Notes: generated by a model from the sequence alone, not told the origin. A stretch of DNA of 64,000 nt from Candidatus Rifleibacteriota bacterium (GCA_015233565.1 JADFXM010000011.1:102613-166612); one strand, 5' to 3'; positions 42,900 to 53,728 are shown, counted from the stretch's first letter. Program-made: numbers and translations.

Positions 42900-44264
42900 A
42901 TGCTTGAAAAATTGAGAAAAATCCTCTCCAGGATAGATGCTGATTATGCAGATCTTCGCCACGAGGTCAAACGGGAAACCAAGATCCGTCTCGATTGCGG
43001 AAAAGTCCAGGAACTAAGCTGTTGTGAGACTGATGGATATCTCCTTCGCATTCTCAAGGGAGGCGGCTTTGCCAACGTTGCATTTATCAGGCCCGATCAG
43101 GCTGACACTGCTATAAAATTCGCTACCGAAAACGCTATTTTTCAGGGAAACAAGCTCTCTAAGCCTGTGAGACTCGCTGATGTACCGGTAGTCAAGGATC
43201 GCGTAGTCGCCGTCCTTGATCGCGACCCGAGAAAAATTGACACCCGCGAGAAACTTGAATTGCTTTGCAATTATGATACTATTCCAAAAAGCTCAAAGAA
43301 AGTTATTGCGAGAGCATTTACCTACGCGGACATTTCCCGTGAAAAGTGCTTTGTGTCTACGGAAGGCACCGAGGTCAGCGAGGATTTGGTAACTAATTCG
43401 ATTCAAGGTTTGATAACTGCCCGGGAGGGAACCCTGACCCAGAACATCCGACTAAATATAGGGGGCGGTACAGGATTTGGTTCCTTGATTAATCGTGAAG
43501 CTGTTTTTGAAGAGCGCACCAGAATTGTTGAAGGTCTTTTGACTGCTGAGCCTGGGCGTGGTGGAGTGCAAAATGTCGTGCTCAGCCCACTTTTGGCTGG
43601 TGTTTTTGCCCACGAGGCCTTTGGGCATTCGTCGGAGGCTGACACCGTAGAAAACTCGACAGGGTTCCGCGAAAAAATGTCTTTAGGAACCAGATTGGGT
43701 TCAGAAGTTGTGAACATTGTAGATGAGCCAACCCGCCGGGGACTGCTGGGCTATTACCGTTTCGACGACGAAGGAGTCGAAGCACGTAAAACTGATTTGA
43801 TGCGTGCCGGTGTTCTTACCGGACGCCTCCACTGTAGACGAACAGCTGCGGCCTTTGGGGAGCCCATTACGGGGCATGCAATCGCTGAGGATTTCCGTTA
43901 TCCTCCTTTGGTACGAATGGGAACAATCTACATTGAACCTGGCACTGCAACGCTGGATGAACTTTTAGAAAAGTGCGGAGAGGGTCTATACATAGTCGAT
44001 GCCCGTGGAGGACAGACAGCGGGTGAGAGTTTCACTTTCGCAGGCCAGTTTGGGTACAAGATCTCTGGAGGGAAGAAAACCGGACTTGTAAGGGATCTAA
44101 ATATAAGCGGGAACCTTTTCAAGACTCTTGAGTCCGTTGCGCTTATTGGAAATGATCTGAAATTTTCTGAAGCAGGGTCTTGTGGAAAGGGGCAAGCGAA
44201 CATTCGTTCCTGTCTTGGTTCTCCCTCAATACTTGTACGCGATGTCGTAGTAGGAGGTGTTTGA
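42900..44264 (+). CDS. tldD: TldD metalloprotease subunit
   Basis: A 454-residue TldD-family protein. The zinc site HEAFGHSSEAD (HExxxH type) lies near residue 237, and GGGFANVAFI and the C-terminal CGKGQANIR segment match the family. TldD/TldE form a heterodimeric protease that degrades unfolded peptides and matures some ribosomally made peptides and microcins. ATG 42900 follows AAAGGAGG and is preferred over the upstream ATG 42861. TGATG overlap with tldE shows translational coupling. Confidence 0.95.
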   Translation: MLEKLRKILSRIDADYADLRHEVKRETKIRLDCGKVQELSCCETDGYLLRILKGGGFANVAFIRPDQADTAIKFATENAIFQGNKLSKPVRLADVPVVKDRVVAVLDRDPRKIDTREKLELLCNYDTIPKSSKKVIARAFTYADISREKCFVSTEGTEVSEDLVTNSIQGLITAREGTLTQNIRLNIGGGTGFGSLINREAVFEERTRIVEGLLTAEPGRGGVQNVVLSPLLAGVFAHEAFGHSSEADTVENSTGFREKMSLGTRLGSEVVNIVDEPTRRGLLGYYRFDDEGVEARKTDLMRAGVLTGRLHCRRTAAAFGEPITGHAIAEDFRYPPLVRMGTIYIEPGTATLDELLEKCGEGLYIVDARGGQTAGESFTFAGQFGYKISGGKKTGLVRDLNISGNLFKTLESVALIGNDLKFSEAGSCGKGQANIRSCLGSPSILVRDVVVGGV

Positions 44265-45583
44265 TGGAAAAGTTATTAGCCCTGGCGTGTAAACAAGCTC
44301 AACAGGCCGAAGTGTGGTCTACAGCTTCACAACTTAAGACCGTTACTTATGAAGACAGTAAACTGATCGGTGTCGAAACTTCTCTTTATGAGGGCATTTC
44401 TCTAAGAGTGATCAAGGATGGAAGAATTGGAAGCACATTTACTACAAATCTGCACGATCCTGCTGTGCTCATACAACAAGCAATAAAAAGTTCAGAGTTC
44501 GGAGGTGAAGCTCCCTCTGGCAGGCTTCCGTCAACTCGTCTTCCAATACACATGGGGGCCGGAGTAAAATCGATTGAAGGGCTCGATGCAAAAAGCATGG
44601 CCAATGAGGCAGAACGATACCTTCAGGCAGCCTCACGGTTGACACAAGGAACACTCAACGTGAGCGTGCAGGCAAAAGTGATGCATACGCGTTTGTTGAA
44701 TTCATCCGGAACAGATCTTTCCTCCACAATTTCGCATTGGGATTTCGTGCCTCGTATCCTTTTTGATGGTACCTATTCAGGAGTTGGGGAGAGAATGTTT
44801 ACGGAAGGTTTCAAACCTTTCGAACAAGAGGATCTAGAGTTTGCTTGCAAGCTTCACCAGGTTTCCAAAAAAGAAGCAAGCCTTAACAATGGCAGGATGC
44901 CAGTGATTTTCATGCCGGAAGCGGCATTTATGATTCATTGGCGTGTGATGAGTGCTGCCGATGCATCCAGTCTTTTTCAGAAGACGAGCCCGTTCGAAGG
45001 AAAAGTTGGACAGAAAGTGTTTTCAGAGTTGATATCTTATCGGGATGACCCCGATGATGTGGCTCACCCGTCCGGGCAACCCTTCGATGATGAGGGGACG
45101 CAGGCTGCTCCTCTTACAATTATTGATAAGGGAGTTTTTTGCGAGTTTTTTACGGATTTACTCCACGCTGAAAGGTTGAATCTCAGACCCAACGGTCGAA
45201 GCTTCCGCGGAGCCGGGATTTTGGGATCTGACAGGCTAAGTGGCCTTCCCAAGCCGTGGCTTCCGAATCCTGCGATTCTTCCAGGCAGGACACCGTTCAA
45301 AGAATTGCTCATAAAAGTAGATCGATCTTTGGTAGTGTTCGATCTGTTGGGTGCACATAGCGGCAACATCCCGAATGGTGATTTCTCTGTCGGGGTGGGT
45401 ACAGGTTTTCTGGTGGAAAAGGGCGAATATGTTGGGCGGATTAAGGATGTTATGCTTACAGGAAACGTGCATGAACTTCTTCGACGAGTGAGAGCTGTCG
45501 GGGACAAGACAGGGCCATCGCTCTGCGGTTACGCTCCGCCTATTCTGGTTGATGATGTCTCGGTTGCAACCTCGAACTCTTGA
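44264..45583 (+). CDS. tldE: TldE/PmbA subunit
   Basis: A 439-residue partner of TldD. It lacks the HExxxH site, as TldE proteins do. YEGISLRVIKDGRIGSTFTTN near residue 45, FEGKVGQKVFSE, the DEGTQAAPLTIIDKGVF segment and GDFSVGVGTGFLVEKGEYVG near the end are typical. It binds the substrate beside the TldD active site. ATG 44264 overlaps the tldD stop, with GTAGGAGG upstream. No precursor-peptide gene is seen nearby. Confidence 0.93.
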   Translation: MEKLLALACKQAQQAEVWSTASQLKTVTYEDSKLIGVETSLYEGISLRVIKDGRIGSTFTTNLHDPAVLIQQAIKSSEFGGEAPSGRLPSTRLPIHMGAGVKSIEGLDAKSMANEAERYLQAASRLTQGTLNVSVQAKVMHTRLLNSSGTDLSSTISHWDFVPRILFDGTYSGVGERMFTEGFKPFEQEDLEFACKLHQVSKKEASLNNGRMPVIFMPEAAFMIHWRVMSAADASSLFQKTSPFEGKVGQKVFSELISYRDDPDDVAHPSGQPFDDEGTQAAPLTIIDKGVFCEFFTDLLHAERLNLRPNGRSFRGAGILGSDRLSGLPKPWLPNPAILPGRTPFKELLIKVDRSLVVFDLLGAHSGNIPNGDFSVGVGTGFLVEKGEYVGRIKDVMLTGNVHELLRRVRAVGDKTGPSLCGYAPPILVDDVSVATSNS

Positions 45584-45677
45584 TAATGGCCATAATGTGT
45601 TGTGATTGATGGTTACCAAACTTCGTTTTGAAATGAGGGATCATGAAAAAATTTGAATACCAACATGTTAGAATGGC

Positions 45678-46400
45678 TTATCTTTTTATTTGGTACTTGA
45701 CCGGATCAGGAATTCCATTTTCCGCGAACCCTTTGAGCCTTAGAATGCAGGAATCGCAGGTTCCACAGGCGGCATTGTTTTCATCGGGGTCGTAGCAGGT
45801 TAATGTGAGCGAATAGTCTACTGCGAGTTTCAGACCTCGTTGAATAATTTGAGCTTTGGTCATTTGCATAAGTGGAGCGTGGATTTTAACTTTTGTTCGT
45901 CCTTCAACTGCGGCTTTAGTAGCTAAATTGGCCATTCTTTCGAATGAATCGATGAATTCGGGCCTGCAATCCGGATATCCACTATAATCAAGGGCGTTTA
46001 CTCCAATAAAGATATCTGAGGATTCAATTGCTTCGGCATATGCAAGTGCAAAGGAAAGGAAAATTGTGTTTCTAGCAGGGACATAAGTAACAGGAATTCC
46101 AGTATCGATTTCATTTTGGTTTCGCCCCTTAGGAACTGCAATTTCACTTGTTAAAGCTGATTTTCCAAAGGTTCGAAGATCAATTTTGGTTATCAGGTGT
46201 TGGACTGCTCCTGCTTTGGCAGAGATTTTTCGCGCAGCTTCGAGTTCTCCTGAATGCCTCTGCCCGTAGTCAAATGAGAGGGTGTAGGGTGCAAATCCCA
46301 TTTCTAATGAAATTGCAAGAGTTGTAGCAGAATCAAGCCCTCCACTTAGTAAAACAATAGAGGGCTTCCTGTTGTTGCCTGTAGAATTAAGCATTTGCAT
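45678..46400 (-). CDS. queC: 7-cyano-7-deazaguanine synthase
   Basis: A 240-residue queuosine-pathway enzyme that converts 7-carboxy-7-deazaguanine to preQ0 with ATP and ammonia. The N-terminal PP-loop [25 protein letters not shown], and the C-terminal zinc site [20 protein letters not shown] (four Cys) are diagnostic. The start overlaps the upstream FucI-like gene by 14 bp, so the two are co-translated. QueD, QueE and FolE are not in the window. Confidence 0.95.
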   Translation of the reverse strand: MQMLNSTGNNRKPSIVLLSGGLDSATTLAISLEMGFAPYTLSFDYGQRHSGELEAARKISAKAGAVQHLITKIDLRTFGKSALTSEIAVPKGRNQNEIDTGIPVTYVPARNTIFLSFALAYAEAIESSDIFIGVNALDYSGYPDCRPEFIDSFERMANLATKAAVEGRTKVKIHAPLMQMTKAQIIQRGLKLAVDYSLTLTCYDPDENNAACGTCDSCILRLKGFAENGIPDPVKYQIKR

Positions 46401-47610
46401 TCAATTCCAAGGTTTCCACAAACTCTTTTAATAGTTCAACATGATTTCCGTGTACAATTAAATGATGGTTGGCAAGTGGATTTTTCAAAAAGTAATCCAC
46501 TCTATTGTCTAGTACCACCTCGATTTGGGTCCGGCAACGATGCGGATCGTTACCATTGGAGAGTAGCCTGCCTCCGGAAATGAAGAAACGGTCGAGGCCG
46601 GGCCTTCCACATTTGAAGACTGTAACGGGGCCGGGTCCGAATTCTCCCTCGATTGCGACTCCTTCCCCTGATTCAAAATGATTTCTGATCACGTATTCCT
46701 TAGTGATAGATGTGGCTACAGTGCAATGGGCGAAAATGGCTTTATTGGTGTCCTGAAAAATTGCGGCCGGATTTGCCATGAAAGGAGTTTCCCCAGTCAG
46801 AATTTTTAACAATAACATTGAGAAAACTGATTGTGCATCTCCTTCGCAACCTGCAGTCAAGCTCAGATCATTCAAAAGAGAAACTGCGAGGCATCCTGTG
46901 GTTCCTTCCGGGATAAAATCAAAACATCTTACTGAAATCGCATCAAGTCTTCTGTCCGTTGCAAGTTTTTGGATTGCCAAAAATAATTCGGCTGCCTGTA
47001 CAACCTTCGATTCGTTGGGCTCTCTGATTGCTCGTGCTTTTGAAATAAATGATTTAGCAACTTGGATGGCCTGTTCTTTGGAAACTTCGTTTCGGTATTT
47101 TTGCAGCTCCCCGACTTCAATGCTATCGAAAGTGATACCCCACTTGCGAGCTGCAGCGATTGGATCGACGTAGCTCGCAATGAGCCATGGTGAGGGCGCT
47201 CCGATTATTCCAATTACAGAGCCGGCCAGTTTTCTTTTGGTTTGAATAATCCGACACAATCTTTCGAGCCTGGAAGCGATAACATTCATATCGCCATGCA
47301 ATATCTCAGAAGAATCTCCGCGTTCTTTTATCCATGCCAAAATTTCCATCGCTGCTGCCAAAGAGTTGTTTTTTCCGTCAGCTAACAATAGAAGTGGACG
47401 AGGCAATTTTGGATAAATTGATCTGAATTCGTCTTCGACACCCCCGCTGGCAATGAATGCTACCGCCTGATCAACACTTTCACAATCATCCGGACTGACA
47501 AATGACAACGAAAAACGCTTTTTTAGATTATTGAGAAGATCGCTGTGATCGGCCTCCAATTTAGATTGGTCGTGAAGTTTGGAAATAAAGGGAATCAGCC
47601 CAAGATGCAT
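46387..47610 (-). CDS. L-fucose/L-arabinose isomerase-like protein
   Basis: A 407-residue protein resembling the FucI-like isomerase family. [38 protein letters not shown] with FMANP matches the active-site region, where Glu and Asp bind the divalent metal. The family interconverts aldoses and ketoses. The exact sugar is not clear, and no sugar transport or kinase genes flank it. ATG 47610 follows GGAGAA; an extended -10 lies upstream. Overlap with queC is odd for a sugar isomerase and may hint at a different substrate. Confidence 0.75.
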   Translation of the reverse strand: MHLGLIPFISKLHDQSKLEADHSDLLNNLKKRFSLSFVSPDDCESVDQAVAFIASGGVEDEFRSIYPKLPRPLLLLADGKNNSLAAAMEILAWIKERGDSSEILHGDMNVIASRLERLCRIIQTKRKLAGSVIGIIGAPSPWLIASYVDPIAAARKWGITFDSIEVGELQKYRNEVSKEQAIQVAKSFISKARAIREPNESKVVQAAELFLAIQKLATDRRLDAISVRCFDFIPEGTTGCLAVSLLNDLSLTAGCEGDAQSVFSMLLLKILTGETPFMANPAAIFQDTNKAIFAHCTVATSITKEYVIRNHFESGEGVAIEGEFGPGPVTVFKCGRPGLDRFFISGGRLLSNGNDPHRCRTQIEVVLDNRVDYFLKNPLANHHLIVHGNHVELLKEFVETLELNANA

Positions 47611-47989
47611 AGTTTTTCTCCATAATCGAGCCGTAATGATGGTATTATATCATTAACAATTACTTCGCGGTGCCAGCCTGATTACTAATGCCAGGACAAG
47701 TGCATTTAAAGCCTTGAAATGATAGAAGTCCATCTTTTATAAAATAGTTTTCATCTATTATGTATTTCCGGAAATTTTTATTACTGCAATTTTATTTCGC
47801 AGGAAGTTTAATCTAAATTGAAGAAATCTTCAATAATAATCGCATTAATTGTCATTTGATTGTTGCATAGGGAGAACTAGTAGGGAAGTGCGTGCTTGCC
47901 AGGGTCTTGCCAGATAAAAATTCCAAAGGTGAATATTTTGATGTATACTCCCGAATGAAAATTCTGTGGCTGGGTTTGGAGGAAGAATA
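47611..47989. other. Divergent gap with promoter and palindrome
   Basis: 379 bp between the FucI-like and tcdA genes. It contains the extended -10 below and an 18-bp perfect palindrome with arms ATTGAAGA and TCTTCAAT separated by AA (47817-47834). No gene is seen. Confidence 0.6.
47644..47652 (-). promoter_or_regulatory. Extended -10 promoter of the FucI-like/queC unit
   Basis: On the minus strand TG-A-TATAAT, the same extended -10 as in front of hutH, 34 bp before the ATG at 47610. Confidence 0.5.
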
Positions 47990-48856
47990 ATGGTTCCCAT
48001 GAAATTCGATCGAAATGCTCGCCTTTGGGGAAGTATTGGTGTAGCCAGTTTGGCGAAAAGCCATGTGATGGTCCTTGGAATGGGAGGGGTTGGGAGTTTT
48101 GCGGTCGAAGGTCTTGCCCGCTCAGGAATTGGTAGATTGACACTCGTGGATTTCGACGACATTTGTATCACAAACGTGAATCGCCAGCTTCATGCGCTTC
48201 CATCAACTGTTGGCAAGTCCAAAGCGGCATCAATGGCGGAGCGAGCCAGGAATATCAACCCAGATGGAAAAGTGGAAGCAATCCATGATTTCTACGAGGC
48301 GAAAACTTCCCGGGCTATGTTGGAAAGAAAACCCGACTTGATCGTCGATTGCATCGACAATGTTACAGCTAAACTTCATCTTTTGGCTACTTGCATATAT
48401 CGCTCGATTCCTGTTGTTTCCTGTCTCGGGGCTTCCGGAAAAATTGATCCTTCCAAAATCAGCTATGGAGAACTATTTAAAACCCGCAAAGATCCTCTTG
48501 CAAAGGCAATTCGCAAAAATCTGTGGCGGAAATATGAGATCAATCTTGCACGTGTTTCAGGGCTGCTCGCGGTTTATTCCGAAGAGGAAGTTATTTTGCC
48601 GAATCTTGACTATAAGTCCTCATTGTGCGGAACGGAATGTGTTTGTCCGAATAGTACAAACGAACATCACAGTTGTGCGGAACGAAATATAATTTACGGT
48701 ACTTCAGTGTTTGTCACTTCCATGTTCGGAATGGTCGCGGGAAGCCTGGCAGTTCGATTTCTTACCGGAGATCCATTTGTGAAGCTCACTCCTGTTGTGA
48801 AGAACCTGCTCGGTGATGAAACTCTGAAAAACCCCGATGAAACCAGTGAAACCTAG
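47990..48856 (+). CDS. tcdA: tRNA threonylcarbamoyladenosine dehydratase (TcdA/CsdL, E1-like)
   Basis: A 288-residue ThiF/MoeB-type adenylating enzyme that cyclises t6A to ct6A at position 37 of ANN-decoding tRNAs. The nucleotide site VLGMGGVGSFAVEGLARSGIG, VDFDDICITNVNRQLHA, and the later CIDNVTAK and VVSCLGASGKIDPSKI segments are typical. ATG 47990 has GGAGGAAG upstream; in-frame ATG at 47966 is less likely. Near the end, LCGTECVCPN adds a Cys-rich insert. Single gene on its strand. Confidence 0.88.
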   Translation: MVPMKFDRNARLWGSIGVASLAKSHVMVLGMGGVGSFAVEGLARSGIGRLTLVDFDDICITNVNRQLHALPSTVGKSKAASMAERARNINPDGKVEAIHDFYEAKTSRAMLERKPDLIVDCIDNVTAKLHLLATCIYRSIPVVSCLGASGKIDPSKISYGELFKTRKDPLAKAIRKNLWRKYEINLARVSGLLAVYSEEEVILPNLDYKSSLCGTECVCPNSTNEHHSCAERNIIYGTSVFVTSMFGMVAGSLAVRFLTGDPFVKLTPVVKNLLGDETLKNPDETSET

Positions 48857-49120
48857 CTCGCTGTCCCGCAGAGCTTATAATTTTGATGAAAGTCATTTCG
48901 ACCTCGTTCAAAGAGCTGCGATTAAGGCTGTGACGACTGACTGATTAAAGAAATACCCGGATTTCGCGAAGCTCCTTTTTTTAAACGTGCTTCAACAAAA
49001 GTTCAATTTATCCGAAAAAAAATATCTCACATCTTGGGCGCACAAGAAACGCTGCTTGCTGAGCGGAGGCACAGCGATCATGAATTCAAGACTGTGTTTC
49101 TCCGTTTTAGCAGGCAATGT

Positions 49121-50698
49121 TTAAAACGTATATATAGCTTCCAGGGTTGTCAGATTTTGATTCTTGTCTGAGCCGAAACTGCTTTCGACAACTGCACCAC
49201 CACGAAAACGGCTTGTTAAAAGAGTTAAAGAGAATTGCTTGGTGAAATTGTATGAAATCCAGGCGTCCAGGGTTGAGCCCAGATCTGTGTTTCCGCCAGT
49301 AGTCCTTACGGTAATTCCACTTGATGTGCCACAAACTTGTGTGCCCCCACTTCCGGAATACCAACGATCAGCACCTTCCACTAACTTCAAACGATGATAC
49401 TCCATTCGTAAATTGGTTCTGGGATGGGGTTTTAAAATGAGCTGGAGAAAAGTGTCCCGGTTGTTCATCAAGTTATAAGCTGTTGAATATGCATAGGCTC
49501 TGGAAGCTGGAAGCATCTGAAACAATGTTCCGTGTTCGCCATCTTTGGGATTCTTATCACCTGATCCCTCGTTAATTCCAACTCGAAACCATGGTGTCCA
49601 GCGAACATTTTTCCACTGATAGCCAACTTCTGCAAGAAAAGCAGAGGCTTTTTGGGTAAGCTCGAACCAGTTGCCACGTTGAACGACGGCCCATAAAAGT
49701 GTGTCAACTACCCCCTGGGAATATTCGTAAGCTCCAATCAAAGAAAAACCATAGTTTTGGATATTGATATCCATGCCATTTTTTACATTGAGGCCTGAGT
49801 TATCCGGTCTTGAGCAAGTGGTATCCCGGTTGTCCTTGTAGGTATAGAAAAAAAGTTGGGCTTCCTGATGTGGAATAAACTTATTGTACTTAAAAGTTCC
49901 CGAAAGTGTTAAAACTTTGATGTTTTTTATGATATCCCCAGCGTCCATGGAGGTGCTTCCTGCCGTTGGCATCCAATATGAACCTGCCAATTGAAAACGA
50001 TCGGAATCCTTCCTTAACAGAATTCCATTCATGGAACGTTGGAAAAAGGTCCAGTTGTTCAATCCGAATAGTCGGTCGGAGACTCTGATTGACTTTACGG
50101 TTTCTATTGTTTTATTGTCGCCCTTGAATTCAGCTCCATTAGCATATTCAAATCGTCCAATTGTGGCGCTGTCATTCTTATTTCCGAATAACCCCTTGAA
50201 AACGAAGTTAAAATATCGAAAATATACTTTCGAATAGTCCCGATCTTGACCGCATTGAGAGTAGTAACTTTGTCCTGAACCGGCACTTCCGTTGGTCGGT
50301 AACCCGAAAAACCTGACCCAGTTAACGGTGGCATTAAAAGCTGACCAGTCGGTTTTATACTTGAAATTCAAGGTTGTTCGGCTTCCTGAATAAGAATAAT
50401 CATGGTTTAAGGTGCTTTTCTTTGCCAAAAAAGTGTCCCAGTCTTCATAACGAAAACATTCTGCACCGCTGATTTCCCATTTTCCAGCTTTTCGGTTTTC
50501 TTTCTTTTGGTCGGACTTTTTAACTGCCTCTTTAACGTTTTCTTTCTTAAGCTTTTCCTCTGCTGGTTTTGCTTCACTTGAATTTTTAAGTGGAAAAACC
50601 TTTGTATTTTCGTCCGGGTTAGCTATCAAAAAGTCCGTTGAAAACTGAAAGACAAGAAATAGTGATGCTGTGAGAACGACCCATTTTACCGTTGCCAT
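49121..50698 (-). CDS. Outer-membrane porin-like beta-barrel protein
   Basis: A 525-residue protein. A signal peptide (about residues 1-27, ending FLIA) precedes a charged Lys/Glu-rich linker. Alternating hydrophobic/aromatic strands follow, typical of alginate-export-type barrels (WEISGAECFRYEDWDTFLAKKS, RTTLNFKYKTDWSAFNATVNW, HPRTNLRMEYHRLKL). It ends in a C-terminal Phe (AIYTF), the usual outer-membrane insertion signal. ATG 50698 follows AGAGGAAGG. The substrate is unknown. This gene is the best evidence here for an outer membrane. Confidence 0.85.
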   Translation of the reverse strand: MATVKWVVLTASLFLVFQFSTDFLIANPDENTKVFPLKNSSEAKPAEEKLKKENVKEAVKKSDQKKENRKAGKWEISGAECFRYEDWDTFLAKKSTLNHDYSYSGSRTTLNFKYKTDWSAFNATVNWVRFFGLPTNGSAGSGQSYYSQCGQDRDYSKVYFRYFNFVFKGLFGNKNDSATIGRFEYANGAEFKGDNKTIETVKSIRVSDRLFGLNNWTFFQRSMNGILLRKDSDRFQLAGSYWMPTAGSTSMDAGDIIKNIKVLTLSGTFKYNKFIPHQEAQLFFYTYKDNRDTTCSRPDNSGLNVKNGMDINIQNYGFSLIGAYEYSQGVVDTLLWAVVQRGNWFELTQKASAFLAEVGYQWKNVRWTPWFRVGINEGSGDKNPKDGEHGTLFQMLPASRAYAYSTAYNLMNNRDTFLQLILKPHPRTNLRMEYHRLKLVEGADRWYSGSGGTQVCGTSSGITVRTTGGNTDLGSTLDAWISYNFTKQFSLTLLTSRFRGGAVVESSFGSDKNQNLTTLEAIYTF

Positions 50699-50794
50699 GC
50701 GTACCTTCCTCTTATTAAGTAACAAAGATAAATTACATTTCTTTCCGAAAAAGTAATAGTTATTAATTGATAATAGTAACATTAAGTAGTGCTA

Positions 50795-50823
50795 ATTTTA
50801 TTTTATCCAAAAACTTTTGTCAA
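50795..50823 (-). promoter_or_regulatory. Consensus sigma70 promoter of the porin gene
   Basis: On the minus strand a perfect TTGACA (50818-50823), a 17-bp spacer and TAAAAT (50795-50800), about 97 bp before ATG 50698. It adjoins repeat D2. Confidence 0.8.
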
Positions 50824-50841
50824 CATTTTGTTGTGTTAAAA

Positions 50842-50984
50842 CAGCAACAAAGAGTAAATTCATCTTGACATTGGCAATTGACCATACATTTCAAAAAGAA
50901 ATCGCGAAAAAATATTTTTCCAAAATTTTCTGCACTTGTGTTGGTGGAGGTTTAAAAGTCAAGTATTTTCACTCTTTTTCGCTG
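50842..50984 (+). repeat. Dispersed intergenic repeat D, copy 2
   Basis: About 143 bp matching 116-262 in the same orientation, with small indels. It lies between the porin promoter and the PHP gene. Confidence 0.75.
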
Positions 50985-51078
50985 GTGTTAAAATTTCAGG
51001 GGTTTTTATTCTTCAACCCAAATTGCTCATTGCAGGATTTGGGTGCGAAAAACTGTAAAAATTGTTATAATAATCCGA

Positions 51079-51786
51079 ATGATGGAAAACAGGCAAAATC
51101 TGCACAATCATACACTTTTTTCCGATGGAAATTTCTCCTGGGAAAGAATAGTCGATCAGGCTGAAAGTTCAAACCTGGAGATCATTGGAATAAGTGATCA
51201 TTATTTTACCACAAAAGTATTTCACGATGTTTCTTTGCAGGGTTGGCTTTCAAACGATCTGATCAGATATCTGAAACTTTCTGCTGAGGGCAGAGAAAAG
51301 AAGAGGGCGGGTGCTACAAAAATACTTTGGGGAATGGAGATAGACACTTGCCTTGAGCGGCTTGGTTGTAGTTTATTCGAACTTCCCTGGAATAAATTAA
51401 ATTCTCTTGATTTTATTCTTTTCGAATATATCGGAGAAAAAGATATCGGTGGGATGGATTTAAATCCCAAGACTATGGAGGAGCTTCGGGCCAACTGCCG
51501 GATTCCCGCAATAATTGCTCATCCTAACATTGACAAGCTTGATTATTATTATGGATTGGAAAATGCGTTCGATATTTTTGGAAAGTTTGGTTTTGCCATC
51601 GAAATTCCTGCAGGATGCAGAAATAAATGGTATTGGCATCGTTTCGACCCCAAAGTATTGTATAAAGTTAATATTTCAATAGGAACAGATACCCACGAGG
51701 TTTTGTCAGAAGTGGGGAATATTACCAAAGCTTTGAATTTTATTCAATCCAATGGATTGTCAGATAGGTTATTAAAGTTTACTTAA
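51079..51786 (+). CDS. PHP-domain phosphoesterase-like protein
   Basis: A 235-residue PHP-fold protein. HNHTLFSDG at the N-terminus, ISDHY, ARFM-like middle strands, AHPNIDKLDYYY and the final GTDTHE provide the metal-binding His/Asp set. Family members include histidinol phosphatases and nucleases. No substrate can be given. The in-frame upstream GTG 51043 is possible, but the double Met at 51079/51082 fits the domain boundary better. Confidence 0.75.
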   Translation: MMENRQNLHNHTLFSDGNFSWERIVDQAESSNLEIIGISDHYFTTKVFHDVSLQGWLSNDLIRYLKLSAEGREKKRAGATKILWGMEIDTCLERLGCSLFELPWNKLNSLDFILFEYIGEKDIGGMDLNPKTMEELRANCRIPAIIAHPNIDKLDYYYGLENAFDIFGKFGFAIEIPAGCRNKWYWHRFDPKVLYKVNISIGTDTHEVLSEVGNITKALNFIQSNGLSDRLLKFT

Positions 51787-52010
51787 ATCTCTATTTCAAG
51801 TTTTTTCTATGGACAATTTTTTCCGTAAATATGCTAAAGTGTCGGGAAAATTTTAAGCAGCTTATTTAAAAATGGTTATCGCAAAATTGTATAGGTTCAA
51901 TGTTCTGAGATTAGCAGGTTCTGAGTCCTGGTGAAGCAAATACTGAGGTTATACAAAAATTGCGAAAGGCCAACTTGTTTAAGAATGTAAATTAATGGAG
52001 GTTGCAGGAA

Positions 52011-52289
52011 ATGGCAAATGAACATGTTGTTATTACTGTTCTTGGAGCCAACAGACCCGGAATTCTTGCTGGGATAACCCGTGCAATTGCTGATTCGAAC
52101 GTAAACGTCGAAGATGTCAGTCAGCGAATTCTGAAAGATCTATTCGCTCTAATGATGATTGTTGATCTCGACGGGGCGAATTGTTCCTTCGAGGATTTTC
52201 AAAGCGGGCTTTTGAAGATCGGTGAAGCGCTGAAAGTGAAGATCATTGTTCAGCACGAAGATGTTTTTAAATTCATGCATAGGCTGTGA
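52011..52289 (+). CDS. ACT-domain protein (UPF0237)
   Basis: A 92-residue single ACT domain: VVITVLGANRPGILAGITRAIADSNVNVEDVSQRIL. ACT domains bind amino acids and regulate metabolism. ATG 52011 follows GGAGG at 8 bp; the earlier TTG 52002 overlaps that site. It lies 77 bp upstream of the UPF0210 gene, the conserved pair seen in many anaerobes. Confidence 0.92.
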   Translation: MANEHVVITVLGANRPGILAGITRAIADSNVNVEDVSQRILKDLFALMMIVDLDGANCSFEDFQSGLLKIGEALKVKIIVQHEDVFKFMHRL

Positions 52290-52366
52290 GGCATATGCCT
52301 CCATCCACTGACTATTGTTTTGACCTGATTTGAAAAGTACAACCTGATTAAGGATGTGAAATTACG

Positions 52367-53728
52367 ATGGTATATAGCCTCGATGAAGTAATTGAAACTG
52401 TAACTGCGGTAGGTATTGAAACTTTCGACATTAGAACGGTAACTCTGGGCCTTTCTCTTCTTTCCTGCGTTGACGAGGATGTGAATGTTTGTGCAAGAAA
52501 AGTTTACGACAAAGTAACTGGGATTGCACGCAATTTGGTTCCTACGGCCAAAGCAATTGAGAAGAAATATGGAATTCCGATAATCAACAAAAGGATTTCA
52601 ATCACTCCGATTGCTCAAGTAGGATCGGCGTGCAAAGCTGATTCCCTGGTTCCGATTGCGAAGGCTCTTGATGAGGCTGCTGAAAATTTGGGGGTTGATT
52701 TCGTCGGTGGATTCAGTGCAAATATACAAAAGGGCTTTACACGTGGCGATCAACTGCTTGTTAATTCCATCCCTGAAGCGCTTTGTACTACTAAGCGTGT
52801 CTGTGCAAGTGTTAATGTTGCAAGTTCCCACGCCGGGATTAACATGGATGGCGTTTATCGGATGGCGGAAGTAATAAAAGAATCCGCAGAGCGAACCCGA
52901 GACCGGGATGGCCTGGCTTGTGCCAAGTTGGTAATTTTTGCAAATCAAGTTGAGGACAACCCTTTTATGGCCGGTGCTATCCACGGAAATGGCGAACCAG
53001 AGGCAATTATTCATGTTGGAGTTTCAGGACCAGGGGTTGTGCGGGCTGCTCTTAAAGATTCGGGAATGCTTCCCTTCGGGGAGCTTTCGGAGTTAATTAA
53101 GAAAATGGCATTCAAAATAACCAGGGTAGGGGAGCTCGTTGGCCGGGAAGCCTCAAAGATGATGGGAATTCCATTCGGAGTGATTGACCTTTCTTTGGCA
53201 CCAACTCCCGCGGAAGGTGATTCAGTTGCTGACATTCTCGAGGCCATGGGGCTTGAAAGAACCGGATGTCATGGAACTACAGCCGCTCTCGCGCTTCTGA
53301 ATGATGCCGTAAAAAAGGGAGGAGTGATGGCCTGTTCATATGCTGGAGGCCTTTCAGGAGCATTCATTCCGGTTACGGAAGATGCAAGTATGTGTCGCGC
53401 AGTTTCGGAAGGTGTTTTGAACATCCACAAACTTGAATCGATGACTTCAGTTTGTTCCGTAGGTTTGGATATGGTTGCTATCCCCGGTGATACAAGCGTT
53501 GACATTCTGGCTGGAATTATTGCTGATGAGATGGCGATCGGTGTTATCAATCACAAAACGACCGCGTGCCGACTGATTCCTGTACCAGGAAAAAAAGCCG
53601 GCGAGGAAGTCGATTTCGGCGGGTTGCTCGGAAAGGGCCCGATAATGGATGTATTGCGACAGTCTCCAGCTGTGTTTGTGCGTCGTGGTGGACGAATCCC
53701 TCCACCGATTCACAGTATGAAAAACTAA
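52367..53728 (+). CDS. UPF0210 (DUF711) family protein
   Basis: A 453-residue protein of the PFL/UPF0210 family. [22 protein letters not shown] at the N-terminus, [42 protein letters not shown] and [17 protein letters not shown] are family marks. Function is not established; it is usually partnered with an ACT-domain protein as here, which suggests ligand-controlled activity. Confidence 0.92.
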   Translation: MVYSLDEVIETVTAVGIETFDIRTVTLGLSLLSCVDEDVNVCARKVYDKVTGIARNLVPTAKAIEKKYGIPIINKRISITPIAQVGSACKADSLVPIAKALDEAAENLGVDFVGGFSANIQKGFTRGDQLLVNSIPEALCTTKRVCASVNVASSHAGINMDGVYRMAEVIKESAERTRDRDGLACAKLVIFANQVEDNPFMAGAIHGNGEPEAIIHVGVSGPGVVRAALKDSGMLPFGELSELIKKMAFKITRVGELVGREASKMMGIPFGVIDLSLAPTPAEGDSVADILEAMGLERTGCHGTTAALALLNDAVKKGGVMACSYAGGLSGAFIPVTEDASMCRAVSEGVLNIHKLESMTSVCSVGLDMVAIPGDTSVDILAGIIADEMAIGVINHKTTACRLIPVPGKKAGEEVDFGGLLGKGPIMDVLRQSPAVFVRRGGRIPPPIHSMKN

